Of a stretch of DNA of 48,319 nt, positions 41,286 through 48,319 are shown in pieces. Where the stretch lies: NCBI RefSeq assembly GCF_003946885.1, contig NZ_RWKQ01000034.1, positions 239 through 48,557 of the forward strand. The letters are read 5' to 3'. The position numbers and the translations under genes were made by a program. The notes under the pieces are model-generated. The model made no database searches. It saw only the letters and a list, made by a program, of their open reading frames with translations, and was not told the origin of the DNA. The DNA comes from Specibacter cremeus (GTDB taxonomy: Bacteria > Actinomycetota > Actinomycetes > Actinomycetales > Micrococcaceae). Numbering within the stretch: the stretch's first letter is position 1; every line of letters starts with the position of its first letter.

Positions 41286-42221
41286 GTGGATCAACACGAA
41301 CGGGACCGGCTGCCGGCGGAGTTCACCGCCGCGTCGACGGGCTTTGCCCGGTACCTTGCGGCCGAACGCGGCCGGTCGGCACACACCCTTCGGGCGTACC
41401 TGTCGGATCTTGACGCATTGTTCATCCATGCGGTGGCCGAGGGCTGCCACACGCTGGCCGACCTGGACCTGGGCCTGCTGCGCCGTTGGCTGGGGGCGCA
41501 AAGCACGGAGGGGCTGGCCCGCTCCACACTCTCGCGCCGTGCCGCCACGGTGCGCACATTCACCGCGTGGGCCACCCGGGAGGAACTCGTCCTCGTCGAT
41601 CCGGCGTTGCGGCTGCGGGCACCCCAGCGGGACAAGTCGCTGCCGGGGGTGTTGCAACAGCAGCAGGTCCAGCGCGCCCTTGGGGCCCTGGCCGAGGACG
41701 CCGCAGACGGGGGAGCCGTGCCGCTGCGCGACCTGGCCATGGTCGAGCTGCTGTACGCCACGGGTGTGCGCGTCGGTGAACTCGCCGGGCTGGACATCGA
41801 CGACGTGGACCTTGCGCGCCGCACGCTCACCGTCCTGGGCAAGGGCAACAAGGAACGGGCCGTGCCGTTCGGAGTGCCGGCCGCCCGGGCCGTCGACGGG
41901 TGGTTGCGGACCGGCCGGCCCGCCCTCTGGCAACCGGCCGGGGGCCCGGCGTTGTTCCTCGGCGTGCGCGGCCGCCGGATAGACCAGCGGCAGGTGCGCG
42001 CCGTCGTCGAACGCCGTCTGGCCGACCTGGGTGACACGTCCGCGACCAGCCCGCACACGCTGCGGCACTCGGCGGCCACGCACCTGCTCGATGGGGGAGC
42101 GGACCTGCGCACCGTCCAGGAGATCCTGGGCCACAGCTCGCTGGCCACCACCCAGCTGTACACGCACGTGTCCGTGGAACGGTTGCGGGCCAGCTACCAG
42201 CAGGCCCACCCGCGGGCCTGA
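41286..42221 (+). CDS. xerC: Tyrosine recombinase XerC
   Basis: A 311-residue site-specific recombinase that, with XerD, resolves chromosome dimers at dif. The N-terminal SAM-like domain is FARYLAAERGRSAHTLRAYLSDL in outline. The catalytic set is Arg in ATGVRVGELAGL, Lys in VLGKGNKERAVPF, HTLRHSAATHL, the His in LGHSSLATTQ and nucleophile Tyr in QLYTHV. It follows dprA by 62 bases. It is not obviously a phage integrase: length and position fit housekeeping XerC. Confidence 0.93.
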   Translation: MDQHERDRLPAEFTAASTGFARYLAAERGRSAHTLRAYLSDLDALFIHAVAEGCHTLADLDLGLLRRWLGAQSTEGLARSTLSRRAATVRTFTAWATREELVLVDPALRLRAPQRDKSLPGVLQQQQVQRALGALAEDAADGGAVPLRDLAMVELLYATGVRVGELAGLDIDDVDLARRTLTVLGKGNKERAVPFGVPAARAVDGWLRTGRPALWQPAGGPALFLGVRGRRIDQRQVRAVVERRLADLGDTSATSPHTLRHSAATHLLDGGADLRTVQEILGHSSLATTQLYTHVSVERLRASYQQAHPRA

Positions 42222-42460
42222 GTACGACACGCCGGGCGACACGCCGGACGTTGGCCGCTCATGGTGGCGTAACAATTGAAGCTGCGGCACAATGAAACAC
42301 GGATTCGCCCGTTGCGTTTTGCCCGGGCGGGAAGATCAATGATAGGGATGTAACCACACCAGTAAGGGCAAGATCGGGACGAGCACCAGCGCCGATGGGC
42401 GCCAGGGATCCGCGCTCGCGAACACACCGCTCCATGGCAGGTCGTTGGGGAAGACGCACC

Positions 42461-42466
42461 TACAGT
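42461..42466 (+). promoter_or_regulatory. Putative -10 of the DUF3145 gene
   Basis: TACAGT, followed by GGAGG and ATG 42479, gives a very short leader with a ribosome site. The rest of the 257-base gap after xerC shows no gene and no clear terminator. Confidence 0.5.
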
Positions 42467-42478
42467 ATGGAGGATGGT

Positions 42479-42982
42479 ATGAACGTCGGTTCGACGCGCG
42501 GTGTCTTGTTTGTGCATTCGGCCCCGGCCGTGATGTGCCCACATATCGAGTCGTCCATCAGCGCCGTGATGGACCAGCGCACGGGGTTGCAGTGGATCGA
42601 CCAGCCCGCTGCGCCCAATATGCTGCGCACGGAACTCGCCTGGGACGGCCCCGCGGGGACCGGTGCCAAGCTGGCTTCGGCGCTGCGCGGCTGGGCCAAC
42701 GTGCGCTACGAGGTGACCGAGGAACCGAGCCGGGGGGTCGACGGGTCGCGCTGGTCGCACACCCCGGAGCTGGGCATCTTCCACGCCGTCACCGACGTGC
42801 ACGGCAACATCATGGTCTCCGAGGACCGCATCCGCTACGCCTATGAGGCCGGCAAGGGCGACCCCGCGGCCGTGTACCAGGAACTGTCCCTTGCCCTCGG
42901 CGAGGCCTGGGACGAGGAACTCGAACCGTTCCGGCACGCCGCCGCGGGTGCCCCGGTGCGCTGGCTGCACCGCGTCGGCTGA
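42479..42982 (+). CDS. DUF3145 family protein
   Basis: A 167-residue conserved actinobacterial protein of unknown function. It begins MNVGSTRGVLFVHSAP and has LQWIDQPAAPNMLRTELAW, ALRGWANVRYEVTEE, GIFHAVTDVHGNIMVSEDR and a C-terminal acidic helix with LSLALGEAWDEELEPFRHAA. There is no signal peptide. ATG 42479 follows GGAGG. It is convergent with fabF and often lies near fatty-acid synthesis genes, which hints at a link but does not prove one. Confidence 0.9.
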   Translation: MNVGSTRGVLFVHSAPAVMCPHIESSISAVMDQRTGLQWIDQPAAPNMLRTELAWDGPAGTGAKLASALRGWANVRYEVTEEPSRGVDGSRWSHTPELGIFHAVTDVHGNIMVSEDRIRYAYEAGKGDPAAVYQELSLALGEAWDEELEPFRHAAAGAPVRWLHRVG

Positions 42983-43030
42983 AAGCGCATCGGCGGAAAC
43001 CTCCACCAAACTACCTGGAGCCAAAAACGT

Positions 43031-43063
43031 CGAGGCGGCCACCCAAACTGGGTGGCCGCCTCG
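43031..43063. terminator. Bidirectional terminator between DUF3145 and fabF
   Basis: 14-base arms CGAGGCGGCCACCC (43031-43044) and GGGTGGCCGCCTCG (43050-43063) around a five-base loop, between two convergent genes. Confidence 0.9.
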
Positions 43064-43100
43064 CCGTGTTTAGCCGGGCCCGCACGTGGGAGGGCGTGGG

Positions 43101-44336
43101 CTAGTGGTTGCGCACCACGATGACGGCGTTGTGCCCGCCGAAGCCGAACGAGTTGCTCAGCGCCACGATGTCGCCGGAAGGCAGGTCGCGGGCCGTGGTC
43201 ACCACGTCCAGCGGGATCTCCGGGTCCTGGTTCTCCAGGTTGATCGTGACCGGCGCCTTGCGGTCGTACACGGCCAGCACCGTCATGACGGCCTCCACGG
43301 CACCCGAGGCGCCCAGCAGGTGGCCGGTCTGGGACTTCGTGGCGGAGACCGCCACATTGTCCACGTGGTTTCCGAGGGCGGCCCTCAACGCCGTGTACTC
43401 GGGCCGGTCGCCGACGGGCGTCGAGGTGGCGTGGGCGTTCACATGCACCACGTCCTCCGCCTGCGCCCGGGCATCGAACAGGGCGGCCTTCAGCGCCCGC
43501 GTGGCACCCAGGCCCTCCGGGTCCGGGGCCGTGATGTGGTAGGCGTCGGCCGTGACCGACGTGCCGGCCAGTTCGCCGTAGATGCGCGCCCCGCGGGCCA
43601 GGGCATGCTCCTCGGCCTCCAGGACGAGCGCGCCGGCACCCTCGCCCATGACGAACCCGTCACGGTCGATGTCGTAGGGCCGGGAGGCGTGCTCCGGATC
43701 GTCATTGCGGCGTGACAGGGCCTGCATCGAGGCGAACGCCGCCAACGGCAGCGGGTGGATGGCCGCCTCGGCACCACCGGCCATGACGACGTCGGCCTTG
43801 CCGGCGCGGATCAGGTCCAGGCCCAGGTGCAGCGCCTCGGTGCCCGAGGCGCAGGCCGAGACCGGCGTGTGGGCGCCGGCCCGGGCGCCGAGGTCCAGGC
43901 TGACGGCGGCGGCGGCGCCGTTGGGCATCAGCATCGGGACCGTCATGGGCAACACACGGCGCGGGCCCTTTTCCCGCAGCGTGTCCCACGCGTCCAGCAG
44001 GGTCCACACCCCGCCGATGCCGGTGGCGAACGCGACAGCAAAACGGTCGTGGTCGATTTCCCCGAGGCCGCTGTCCTTCCAGGCCTCGCGGGCGGCGATG
44101 ACGGCGAACTGGCTGGACGGGTCCAGGCGCTTCGCCTCGACCCGGGACAGGACCTCGCTGGCCGGATTGCTGACCTTCGCCGCAAAGTGCACAGGAAGGT
44201 CGTACTTGGCCACCCATTCATCGGTCAGCGTGTGGGCGCCGGAAACACCCTTGAGGGCGTTCCTCCACATGGTCGGGACATCTCCGCCGATCGGCGTGGT
44301 CGCTCCGAGACCGGTGATGACAACTTTGCGGGACAT
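43101..44336 (-). CDS. fabF: Beta-ketoacyl-ACP synthase II (FabF)
   Basis: A 411-residue KAS II that elongates acyl-ACP with malonyl-ACP in type II fatty acid synthesis. It starts MSRKVVITGLGATTPIGGD. The active-site Cys is in PVSACASGTEALHLG near 163, and the two histidines are in VNAHATSTPVGD and SQTGHLLGASGA. It is the last gene of fabD-fabH-acpP-fabF, separated from acpP by 132 bases that include a strong hairpin. Confidence 0.97.
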   Translation of the reverse strand: MSRKVVITGLGATTPIGGDVPTMWRNALKGVSGAHTLTDEWVAKYDLPVHFAAKVSNPASEVLSRVEAKRLDPSSQFAVIAAREAWKDSGLGEIDHDRFAVAFATGIGGVWTLLDAWDTLREKGPRRVLPMTVPMLMPNGAAAAVSLDLGARAGAHTPVSACASGTEALHLGLDLIRAGKADVVMAGGAEAAIHPLPLAAFASMQALSRRNDDPEHASRPYDIDRDGFVMGEGAGALVLEAEEHALARGARIYGELAGTSVTADAYHITAPDPEGLGATRALKAALFDARAQAEDVVHVNAHATSTPVGDRPEYTALRAALGNHVDNVAVSATKSQTGHLLGASGAVEAVMTVLAVYDRKAPVTINLENQDPEIPLDVVTTARDLPSGDIVALSNSFGFGGHNAVIVVRNH

Positions 44337-44387
44337 GGTTCAACTCTCGTGGTAATAGACGAAGTGTTCAGGATGGGGCGTGTGCTG

Positions 44388-44421
44388 GTGGATGGCCGGG
44401 GCTGGCACCCCGGCCATCCAC
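44388..44421 (-). terminator. Strong hairpin between acpP and fabF
   Basis: 14-base arms (44388-44401 and 44408-44421) around a six-base loop. In the transcript it follows acpP by 47 bases and precedes fabF. It could be an attenuator or a barrier that stabilises the acpP message. Confidence 0.7.
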
Positions 44422-44468
44422 GCCGCCTGCGCCGCCTCCTGCGGGAGGCCGGGCCGGATCAGTGAGTG

Positions 44469-44714
44469 CTAGGCCTGGGCGCCGGCGATGAAGCTGACGG
44501 CGTCGCCGACGGTCTTGAGGTTCTTGACCTCTTCGTCCGGGATCTTCACGTCGAACTTCTCCTCGGCATTGACGACGATCGTCATCATGGAGATGGAGTC
44601 GATGTCCAGGTCGTCGGTGAAGGACTTCTCCAACTCGACGGCCTCGGGGGCCAGGCCGGTCTCTTCATTGACGATTTCAGCCAAACCGGCGAGGATTTCT
44701 TCGTTGCTGGCCAT
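44469..44714 (-). CDS. acpP: Acyl carrier protein
   Basis: An 81-residue acidic acyl carrier protein. The phosphopantetheine Ser is Ser40 in DDLDIDSISMMTIV. It carries growing chains between FabD, FabH and FabF. AAAAGGAG lies eight bases before ATG 44714. It is flanked by hairpins on both sides, which suits the need for more ACP than its partner enzymes. Confidence 0.97.
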   Translation of the reverse strand: MASNEEILAGLAEIVNEETGLAPEAVELEKSFTDDLDIDSISMMTIVVNAEEKFDVKIPDEEVKNLKTVGDAVSFIAGAQA

Positions 44715-44776
44715 TACAGGCTCCTTTTCTTGATGTGATGTGCCTGGTCAGGAATCTTGACCGTTTCAGGCGGTGT

Positions 44777-44804
44777 CGGACGGGCCGCGGGCGCGGCCCG
44801 TCCG
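44777..44804 (-). terminator. Strong hairpin between fabH and acpP
   Basis: 12-base arms CGGACGGGCCGC (44777-44788) and GCGGCCCGTCCG (44793-44804) with a four-base loop, just after the fabH stop in the transcript. The AT-rich run lies before the stem in the transcript, so classic termination is doubtful; partial termination or RNA processing is possible. Confidence 0.65.
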
Positions 44805-44817
44805 CGATTTTTCGTTT

Positions 44818-45891
44818 CTACGGGAGTCGGACGACTTGGGCGCCAAACACCAGGCCGGCACCAAAACCGATCTGCAGGGACAATTTACCGGAAAGTTCCG
44901 GATTCTCCGCCAACAGGCGGTGCGTGGCCAACGGAATCGAGGCGGCCGAGGTGTTGCCGGCGTCCGCGATGTCCCGGGCGACGATGACCGATTCGGGCAG
45001 TTTCAGCTGCTTGGCCAATTCGTCGATGATGCGCATGTTGGCCTGGTGCGGGACGAACGCGCCGAGGTCGGCCGCCTCGATGCCGGCCGCCTCGAGCGCC
45101 TGCTTGGCCACCTTCGCCATCTCCCACACGGCCCACCGGAACACCGTCTGCCCGTCCTGGCGCAGCGTCGGCCACAGGTTGGCCTGCGCCTCCCCGAGGG
45201 CCGCCAGGTCCAGGTCGTCCAGGTCCGTGCCATTCTTCATGCTCTGCTCGCTGAAGTCGCGGATCTCCAGTTGCGAGTGCGTCATGCCGATGGTGTCCCA
45301 CTTGCTGCCGTCCGAACCCCACACGGACGGGCCGATGCCGGGCTCCTCGGCCGGGCCGATCACGACGGCGCCGGCGCCGTCGCCCAGCAGGAACGAGATG
45401 GTGCGTTCGTGGTTGTCAATGACGTCCGACAGTTTCTCCGCGCCAATGACCAGCACGTAGTCGGCGGTCCCGGCCCGGACCAGGGCGTCGGCCTGGGCGA
45501 TGCCGTAGCAGTAGCCGGCGCAGGCGGCGGACACGTCGTAGGCGGGCGCCGGGCTGGCGCCGATCCGTTCGGCGATGAGCGCGGCCGCGGACGGGGTCGC
45601 GTACGGGTGGGTGACGGTGGAGACGATCACGGCACCGAGCTGGCCCGGGGCGATCCCGGCCTTCTCGATGGCCTCGCTGCCGGCCGCCACGGCCATGTCG
45701 ACGACCGACACGTCGTGCGGGGCCCGGTGCCGGGTGACGATGCCGGTGCGCTTGCGGATCCACTCGTCGGATGAGTCGATCCACTGGCACACGTCGTCAT
45801 TGCTGACGATGACGGACGGCCGGTACGCGCCGACGCCCAGGATCCGGGTCCCCTCGTGCAGGGCGTTTTGCTTCAGTGTGGGCGTGCTCAC
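44818..45891 (-). CDS. fabH: Beta-ketoacyl-ACP synthase III (FabH)
   Basis: A 357-residue KAS III that starts fatty acid synthesis by condensing acyl-CoA with malonyl-ACP. In actinobacteria it usually takes branched primers. The catalytic Cys124 is in DVSAACAGYCYG; His and Asn are in VPHQANMRI and DAGNTSAAS. GTG 45891 overlaps the fabD stop (GTGA) and has AAGGACACCA upstream. It is related to but clearly distinct from OleA at 6396-7421. Confidence 0.96.
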   Translation of the reverse strand: MSTPTLKQNALHEGTRILGVGAYRPSVIVSNDDVCQWIDSSDEWIRKRTGIVTRHRAPHDVSVVDMAVAAGSEAIEKAGIAPGQLGAVIVSTVTHPYATPSAAALIAERIGASPAPAYDVSAACAGYCYGIAQADALVRAGTADYVLVIGAEKLSDVIDNHERTISFLLGDGAGAVVIGPAEEPGIGPSVWGSDGSKWDTIGMTHSQLEIRDFSEQSMKNGTDLDDLDLAALGEAQANLWPTLRQDGQTVFRWAVWEMAKVAKQALEAAGIEAADLGAFVPHQANMRIIDELAKQLKLPESVIVARDIADAGNTSAASIPLATHRLLAENPELSGKLSLQIGFGAGLVFGAQVVRLP

Positions 45892-46829
45892 TGGTGTCCT
45901 TCTTCCCCCGTGGCCGGTTCGGCCAGCAGTTCCTTGGCGGTCTCCAGGTCGTCCGGAGTCTTCACCGCAACCGTGACAACGCCGTTCATGCCGCGTTTGG
46001 CCAGGCCCGTCAGCGTGCCCGCCGGCGTCAGCTCGATCAGGCGGGTCACGCCCATGGCGCCCATGGTGTCCATGCACTTGTCCCAGCGGACCGGGCGCGA
46101 CACCTGGGCGATGAGCGACTCCAGCGCCGCTTCGCCGGAGCGGACGACGGCGCCGTCGTAGTTGGACAGCAGCGGCACCGACGGCTGGTGGACCGTCAGC
46201 GACGGTGCCAGCGCCTCGAGCGCGGCGACGGCCGGGGCCATGTGGTGGGTGTGGAAGGCGCCGGCGACCTGCAGCGGGATGACCCGGGCCTTGGCCGGCG
46301 GGTTCGCCAGCAGCGCGGCGATCTGGTCCAGCGTTCCGGCGGCCACGGTCTGGCCCTTCGAGTTCATGTTCGCCGGGTCCAGGCCGGCGGCGGCGATGGC
46401 GGCCAGCACCTCGTCCGGGTCCCCGCCGACGACGGCGGCCATGCCGGTCGGGGTGACGGCGGCGGCCGCGGCCATCGTGGTGGCGCGTTCGCGCACGAAC
46501 GCCATGGCGTCGTCGTCGTTCAAGGTGCCGGTCAGCGCCGCCGCGGTGATCTCGCCCACCGAATGGCCGGCGACGACGGCCGGCAGCGTGTCCAGCGGCG
46601 CGTCGAGCAGGGCGTCGGCGGCGATGAGGCCGGCGGCGACGATCAGCGGTTGCGCCACCGCCGTGTCCTTGATGGTTTCGGCATCCGAGACCGTCCCGTG
46701 GGTGACCAGGTCGATGCCGGCGGCCTCGCTCAGGTAGGCGAGCCTGGCCTCGACGCCGGGCAGTTCCAGCCATGGGGAGAGGAAACCGGGGGTCTGGGAG
46801 CCTTGGCCGGGGCAAACTATTGCGAGCAC
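45888..46829 (-). CDS. fabD: Malonyl-CoA:ACP transacylase (FabD)
   Basis: A 313-residue transacylase that loads malonyl onto ACP. It starts MLAIVCPGQGSQTPGFL. The nucleophile Ser90 is in VVAGHSVGEITAA, and the His is in VAGAFHTHHMAP. GTG 46829 is preceded by GGAAAGG. It is the first gene of the fab operon, and an inverted repeat shared with the fasR promoter lies 66-85 bases upstream. Confidence 0.96.
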   Translation of the reverse strand: MLAIVCPGQGSQTPGFLSPWLELPGVEARLAYLSEAAGIDLVTHGTVSDAETIKDTAVAQPLIVAAGLIAADALLDAPLDTLPAVVAGHSVGEITAAALTGTLNDDDAMAFVRERATTMAAAAAVTPTGMAAVVGGDPDEVLAAIAAAGLDPANMNSKGQTVAAGTLDQIAALLANPPAKARVIPLQVAGAFHTHHMAPAVAALEALAPSLTVHQPSVPLLSNYDGAVVRSGEAALESLIAQVSRPVRWDKCMDTMGAMGVTRLIELTPAGTLTGLAKRGMNGVVTVAVKTPDDLETAKELLAEPATGEEGHQ

Positions 46830-46894
46830 GGTATCTACCTTTCCAGCCCGGGGCCGGTTTTCCCCGTGTTTTGGTGCACCAAGCTCCGGGGGTC

Positions 46895-46914
46895 CATTTG
46901 TAGGAAGTCTACAA
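46895..46914. promoter_or_regulatory. Candidate FasR operator upstream of fabD
   Basis: CATTTGT, eight bases, TACAA (46895-46914). The core TTGTAG-GAAGT-CTACAA is a perfect inverted repeat (46898-46914). The same CATTTGT-N8-TACAA arrangement occurs upstream of fasR. On the minus strand TACAAAT inside it could be the -10 of the fab operon. Confidence 0.7.
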
Positions 46915-46925
46915 CGTGGACGGGG

Positions 46926-48131
46926 TCAGGCGCGGCCATTGGGGCGCTCCGCGGCGGGCTTCGCCGGTGCCGCCAGCCGGCCCACTACAAGCGCTGTCTG
47001 CAGTACGAACGCCTCGCGGGGGATGAGCGGATCCCAGCCCGTGACGTCGCAGACCCGGCGCAGCCGGTACCTGACCGTGTTGGCGTGGACGAACAGTTCG
47101 CGTGCGGTGGCCTCCAGTGAATGACCCAGCTGCAGGTAGCTGCCCAGCGTCTCCGCCAACCCGTTCGAGGCGGCCACCAGGGGGCGGTAGATGTTGGCGA
47201 GCAGCGCCCGGCGTGCGGTCTCGTCGCCGGAGATCACGCGTTCGGGCCACAGGTCGTCGGCCGCCACGGGGCGTGGCGCGGCCGGCCACGCCTTCGCCAC
47301 GGCCATGCCGGCGAAGGCGGCCTGCGCGGCGGCGGTGGCCTCGTCGAACCCCGCGGCGAGGGGCCCGTACACGACCGGCCCCGGCGCGAACAGGTCGCTG
47401 AGCCGGTGGTAGGCCGGTTCCTTGTCGACCACGTTGCCCAACACCAGGATCAACCGGTCGCCCTGGATGCCCACGAGCACGTCGTCGGCGAAGCGGCCGG
47501 CCGCCCGGCGCAGCCCGGCGACGAACCCGGCATTCGTGCCGGACGGTGACGGGCCCACCATGACGGTGATGTTGTGCTGCGTCTTCCAGCCGAGCGCGGC
47601 GAACCGGGACTGCAGCGCGTCCGTGTTCTCGCCGCGCAGGATCCCGTCCACGGCCAGCGCTTCCAGCCGCGTGTCCCAGGAGCCGCGCGTCTCCGCGGCG
47701 CGGGCGTACACGTCGGCGGCGGCGAACGCGACCTCGCGCGAATACCGGAGCACGGCCTCGCGCAGCGCGACCTGCTCGTCCACCGGGGCCAGCTCCGGCA
47801 CCCGGTCCTCCACCACCTGGACCACGGTGCGGATCAGCTGCAGCGCCCGTTGCAGGCTGATCGAGCGGGTCAGCTCGGTCGGGGCGGTGCCGAACACGTC
47901 CGAGAGCACCCAGCCGGGCGAGGACGGGTGCTCGTACCAGGACACGAACGCGGCGATGCCGTTCTGTGCCACCAGGCCCAGGGCGGACCGTTCGTCGGAA
48001 CTGAGCCGCCGGTACCAGGGCAGCGTGTTGTCGAGTTCGCGCAGCGTCGAGGTGGACAGGTGCCCCAGGTTGGCGCGCAACCGCTCCAGGGTGCGCGAGG
48101 ATGCCGTCGGGTCGCTGCTGTCATATGCCAT
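46926..48131 (-). CDS. fasR: PucR-type regulator of fatty acid synthesis, FasR-like
   Basis: A 401-residue regulator with a middle GGDEF-like CdaR/PucR region and a C-terminal helix-turn-helix LEATARELFVHANTVRYRLR (about 348-367). It matches in type and position the FasR regulator that activates fabD-fabH-acpP-fabF in Streptomyces. ATG 48131 lies six bases after a -10-like TATGCT; a start 30 bases upstream is possible but overlaps that signal. It is transcribed in the same direction as the fab operon, 96 bases before fabD. Confidence 0.85.
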   Translation of the reverse strand: MAYDSSDPTASSRTLERLRANLGHLSTSTLRELDNTLPWYRRLSSDERSALGLVAQNGIAAFVSWYEHPSSPGWVLSDVFGTAPTELTRSISLQRALQLIRTVVQVVEDRVPELAPVDEQVALREAVLRYSREVAFAAADVYARAAETRGSWDTRLEALAVDGILRGENTDALQSRFAALGWKTQHNITVMVGPSPSGTNAGFVAGLRRAAGRFADDVLVGIQGDRLILVLGNVVDKEPAYHRLSDLFAPGPVVYGPLAAGFDEATAAAQAAFAGMAVAKAWPAAPRPVAADDLWPERVISGDETARRALLANIYRPLVAASNGLAETLGSYLQLGHSLEATARELFVHANTVRYRLRRVCDVTGWDPLIPREAFVLQTALVVGRLAAPAKPAAERPNGRA

Positions 48132-48137
48132 TGAACG

Positions 48138-48143
48138 AGCATA
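48138..48143 (-). promoter_or_regulatory. Putative -10 for leaderless fasR mRNA
   Basis: On the minus strand TATGCT, six bases (CGTTCA), then ATG 48131; no Shine-Dalgarno. Confidence 0.55.
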
Positions 48144-48165
48144 GGACCAGAGCCGTGCCAATGCC

Positions 48166-48188
48166 CATTTGTGTGATTGCTACAAATG
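48166..48188. promoter_or_regulatory. Candidate FasR operator upstream of fasR
   Basis: CATTTGT (48166-48172) and ACAAATG (48182-48188) are perfect inverted seven-base arms. The site sits at the fasR -35 region and matches the fabD site in sequence and spacing, which suggests autoregulation. Confidence 0.7.
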
Positions 48189-48192
48189 ACGA

Positions 48193-48233
48193 CGGCGGGG
48201 CCGCACCGCTGTTGTGGCGGTGCGGCCCCGCCG
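48193..48233. terminator. Strong hairpin upstream of fasR
   Basis: Perfect 17-base arms (48193-48209 and 48217-48233) with a seven-base loop. It probably ends a unit lying to the right of the window and insulates the fasR promoter. Confidence 0.8.
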
Positions 48234-48261
48234 CTGGTCGAGACCGGTCGGTGGTCGAGCC

Positions 48262-48319
48262 TGGGCCCACAGCGGCGGGGGACCCGGTGCGAGCTTGCGA
48301 GCAGGGGGAGCCGCTGGGG
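48262..48319. repeat. 58-bp dispersed repeat, copy 2, inverted
   Basis: The reverse complement of this stretch matches 31033-31090 at 54 of 58 positions. It reaches the window edge, so it may continue beyond. Confidence 0.85.

Noticed and set aside
41286-42221. Phage or island integrase instead of XerC
   Set aside because: No attachment-site repeats, tRNA or phage genes nearby, and the dprA-xerC order is the housekeeping one.

Overview
The window is high-GC actinobacterial chromosome. The order smc-ftsY-amtB-glnK, ffh, rpsP-khpA-rimM-trmD, rplS-lepB-rnhB-DUF2469-yraN-comM-dprA-xerC and fasR-fabD-fabH-acpP-fabF, the DUF3145 and DUF2469 families, the fused OleBC protein and the GGTGATTGAGC-type dispersed repeat together point to Micrococcaceae, most likely Arthrobacter in the broad sense. 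This is inferred from gene content; no database search was possible. I see no tRNA, rRNA, CRISPR array, prophage or insertion sequence.

Left edge (1-7709, minus strand): a large exported protein, open at the window edge, with an N,N-dimethylformamidase-like domain, an Ig-like domain and a DUF4082 domain. Next comes a compact oleA-oleBC-oleD operon for head-to-head condensation of fatty acyl chains into long-chain olefins. It diverges from smc.

Chromosome and secretion block (7710-20688): smc, an MFS transporter on the other strand, ftsY, a DUF559-type protein, amtB-glnK, a convergent glucose-6-phosphate dehydrogenase, then ffh. SMC compacts and segregates chromosomes. FtsY and Ffh are the receptor and the GTPase of the signal recognition particle. 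AmtB and GlnK form the ammonium uptake and sensing pair. The gaps and one coding region carry several palindromic or repeated elements.

Accessory block (20825-30236): a five-domain oligopeptide/dipeptide ABC transporter with a fused ATPase, then small single genes (an alpha/beta hydrolase lacking the serine nucleophile, a GNAT acetyltransferase, a two-domain VOC protein and an unknown protein).

Translation and export block (30383-42221): rpsP-khpA-rimM-trmD, an inserted drug-efflux MFS/TetR pair, rplS, two tandem signal peptidases, rnhB, DUF2469, yraN, comM, dprA and xerC. Several of these genes overlap by 1-4 bases.

Fatty-acid block (42479-48131): DUF3145, convergent with the type II fatty-acid synthase operon fabD-fabH-acpP-fabF and its PucR-type regulator fasR. 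Two matching inverted-repeat sites, upstream of fabD and upstream of fasR, look like the operators. This block supplies the acyl chains that the ole operon would consume.

A recurring start signal is a -10-like hexamer (NANNNT) followed by exactly six bases and the start codon. It fits leaderless transcripts of at least seven genes here.
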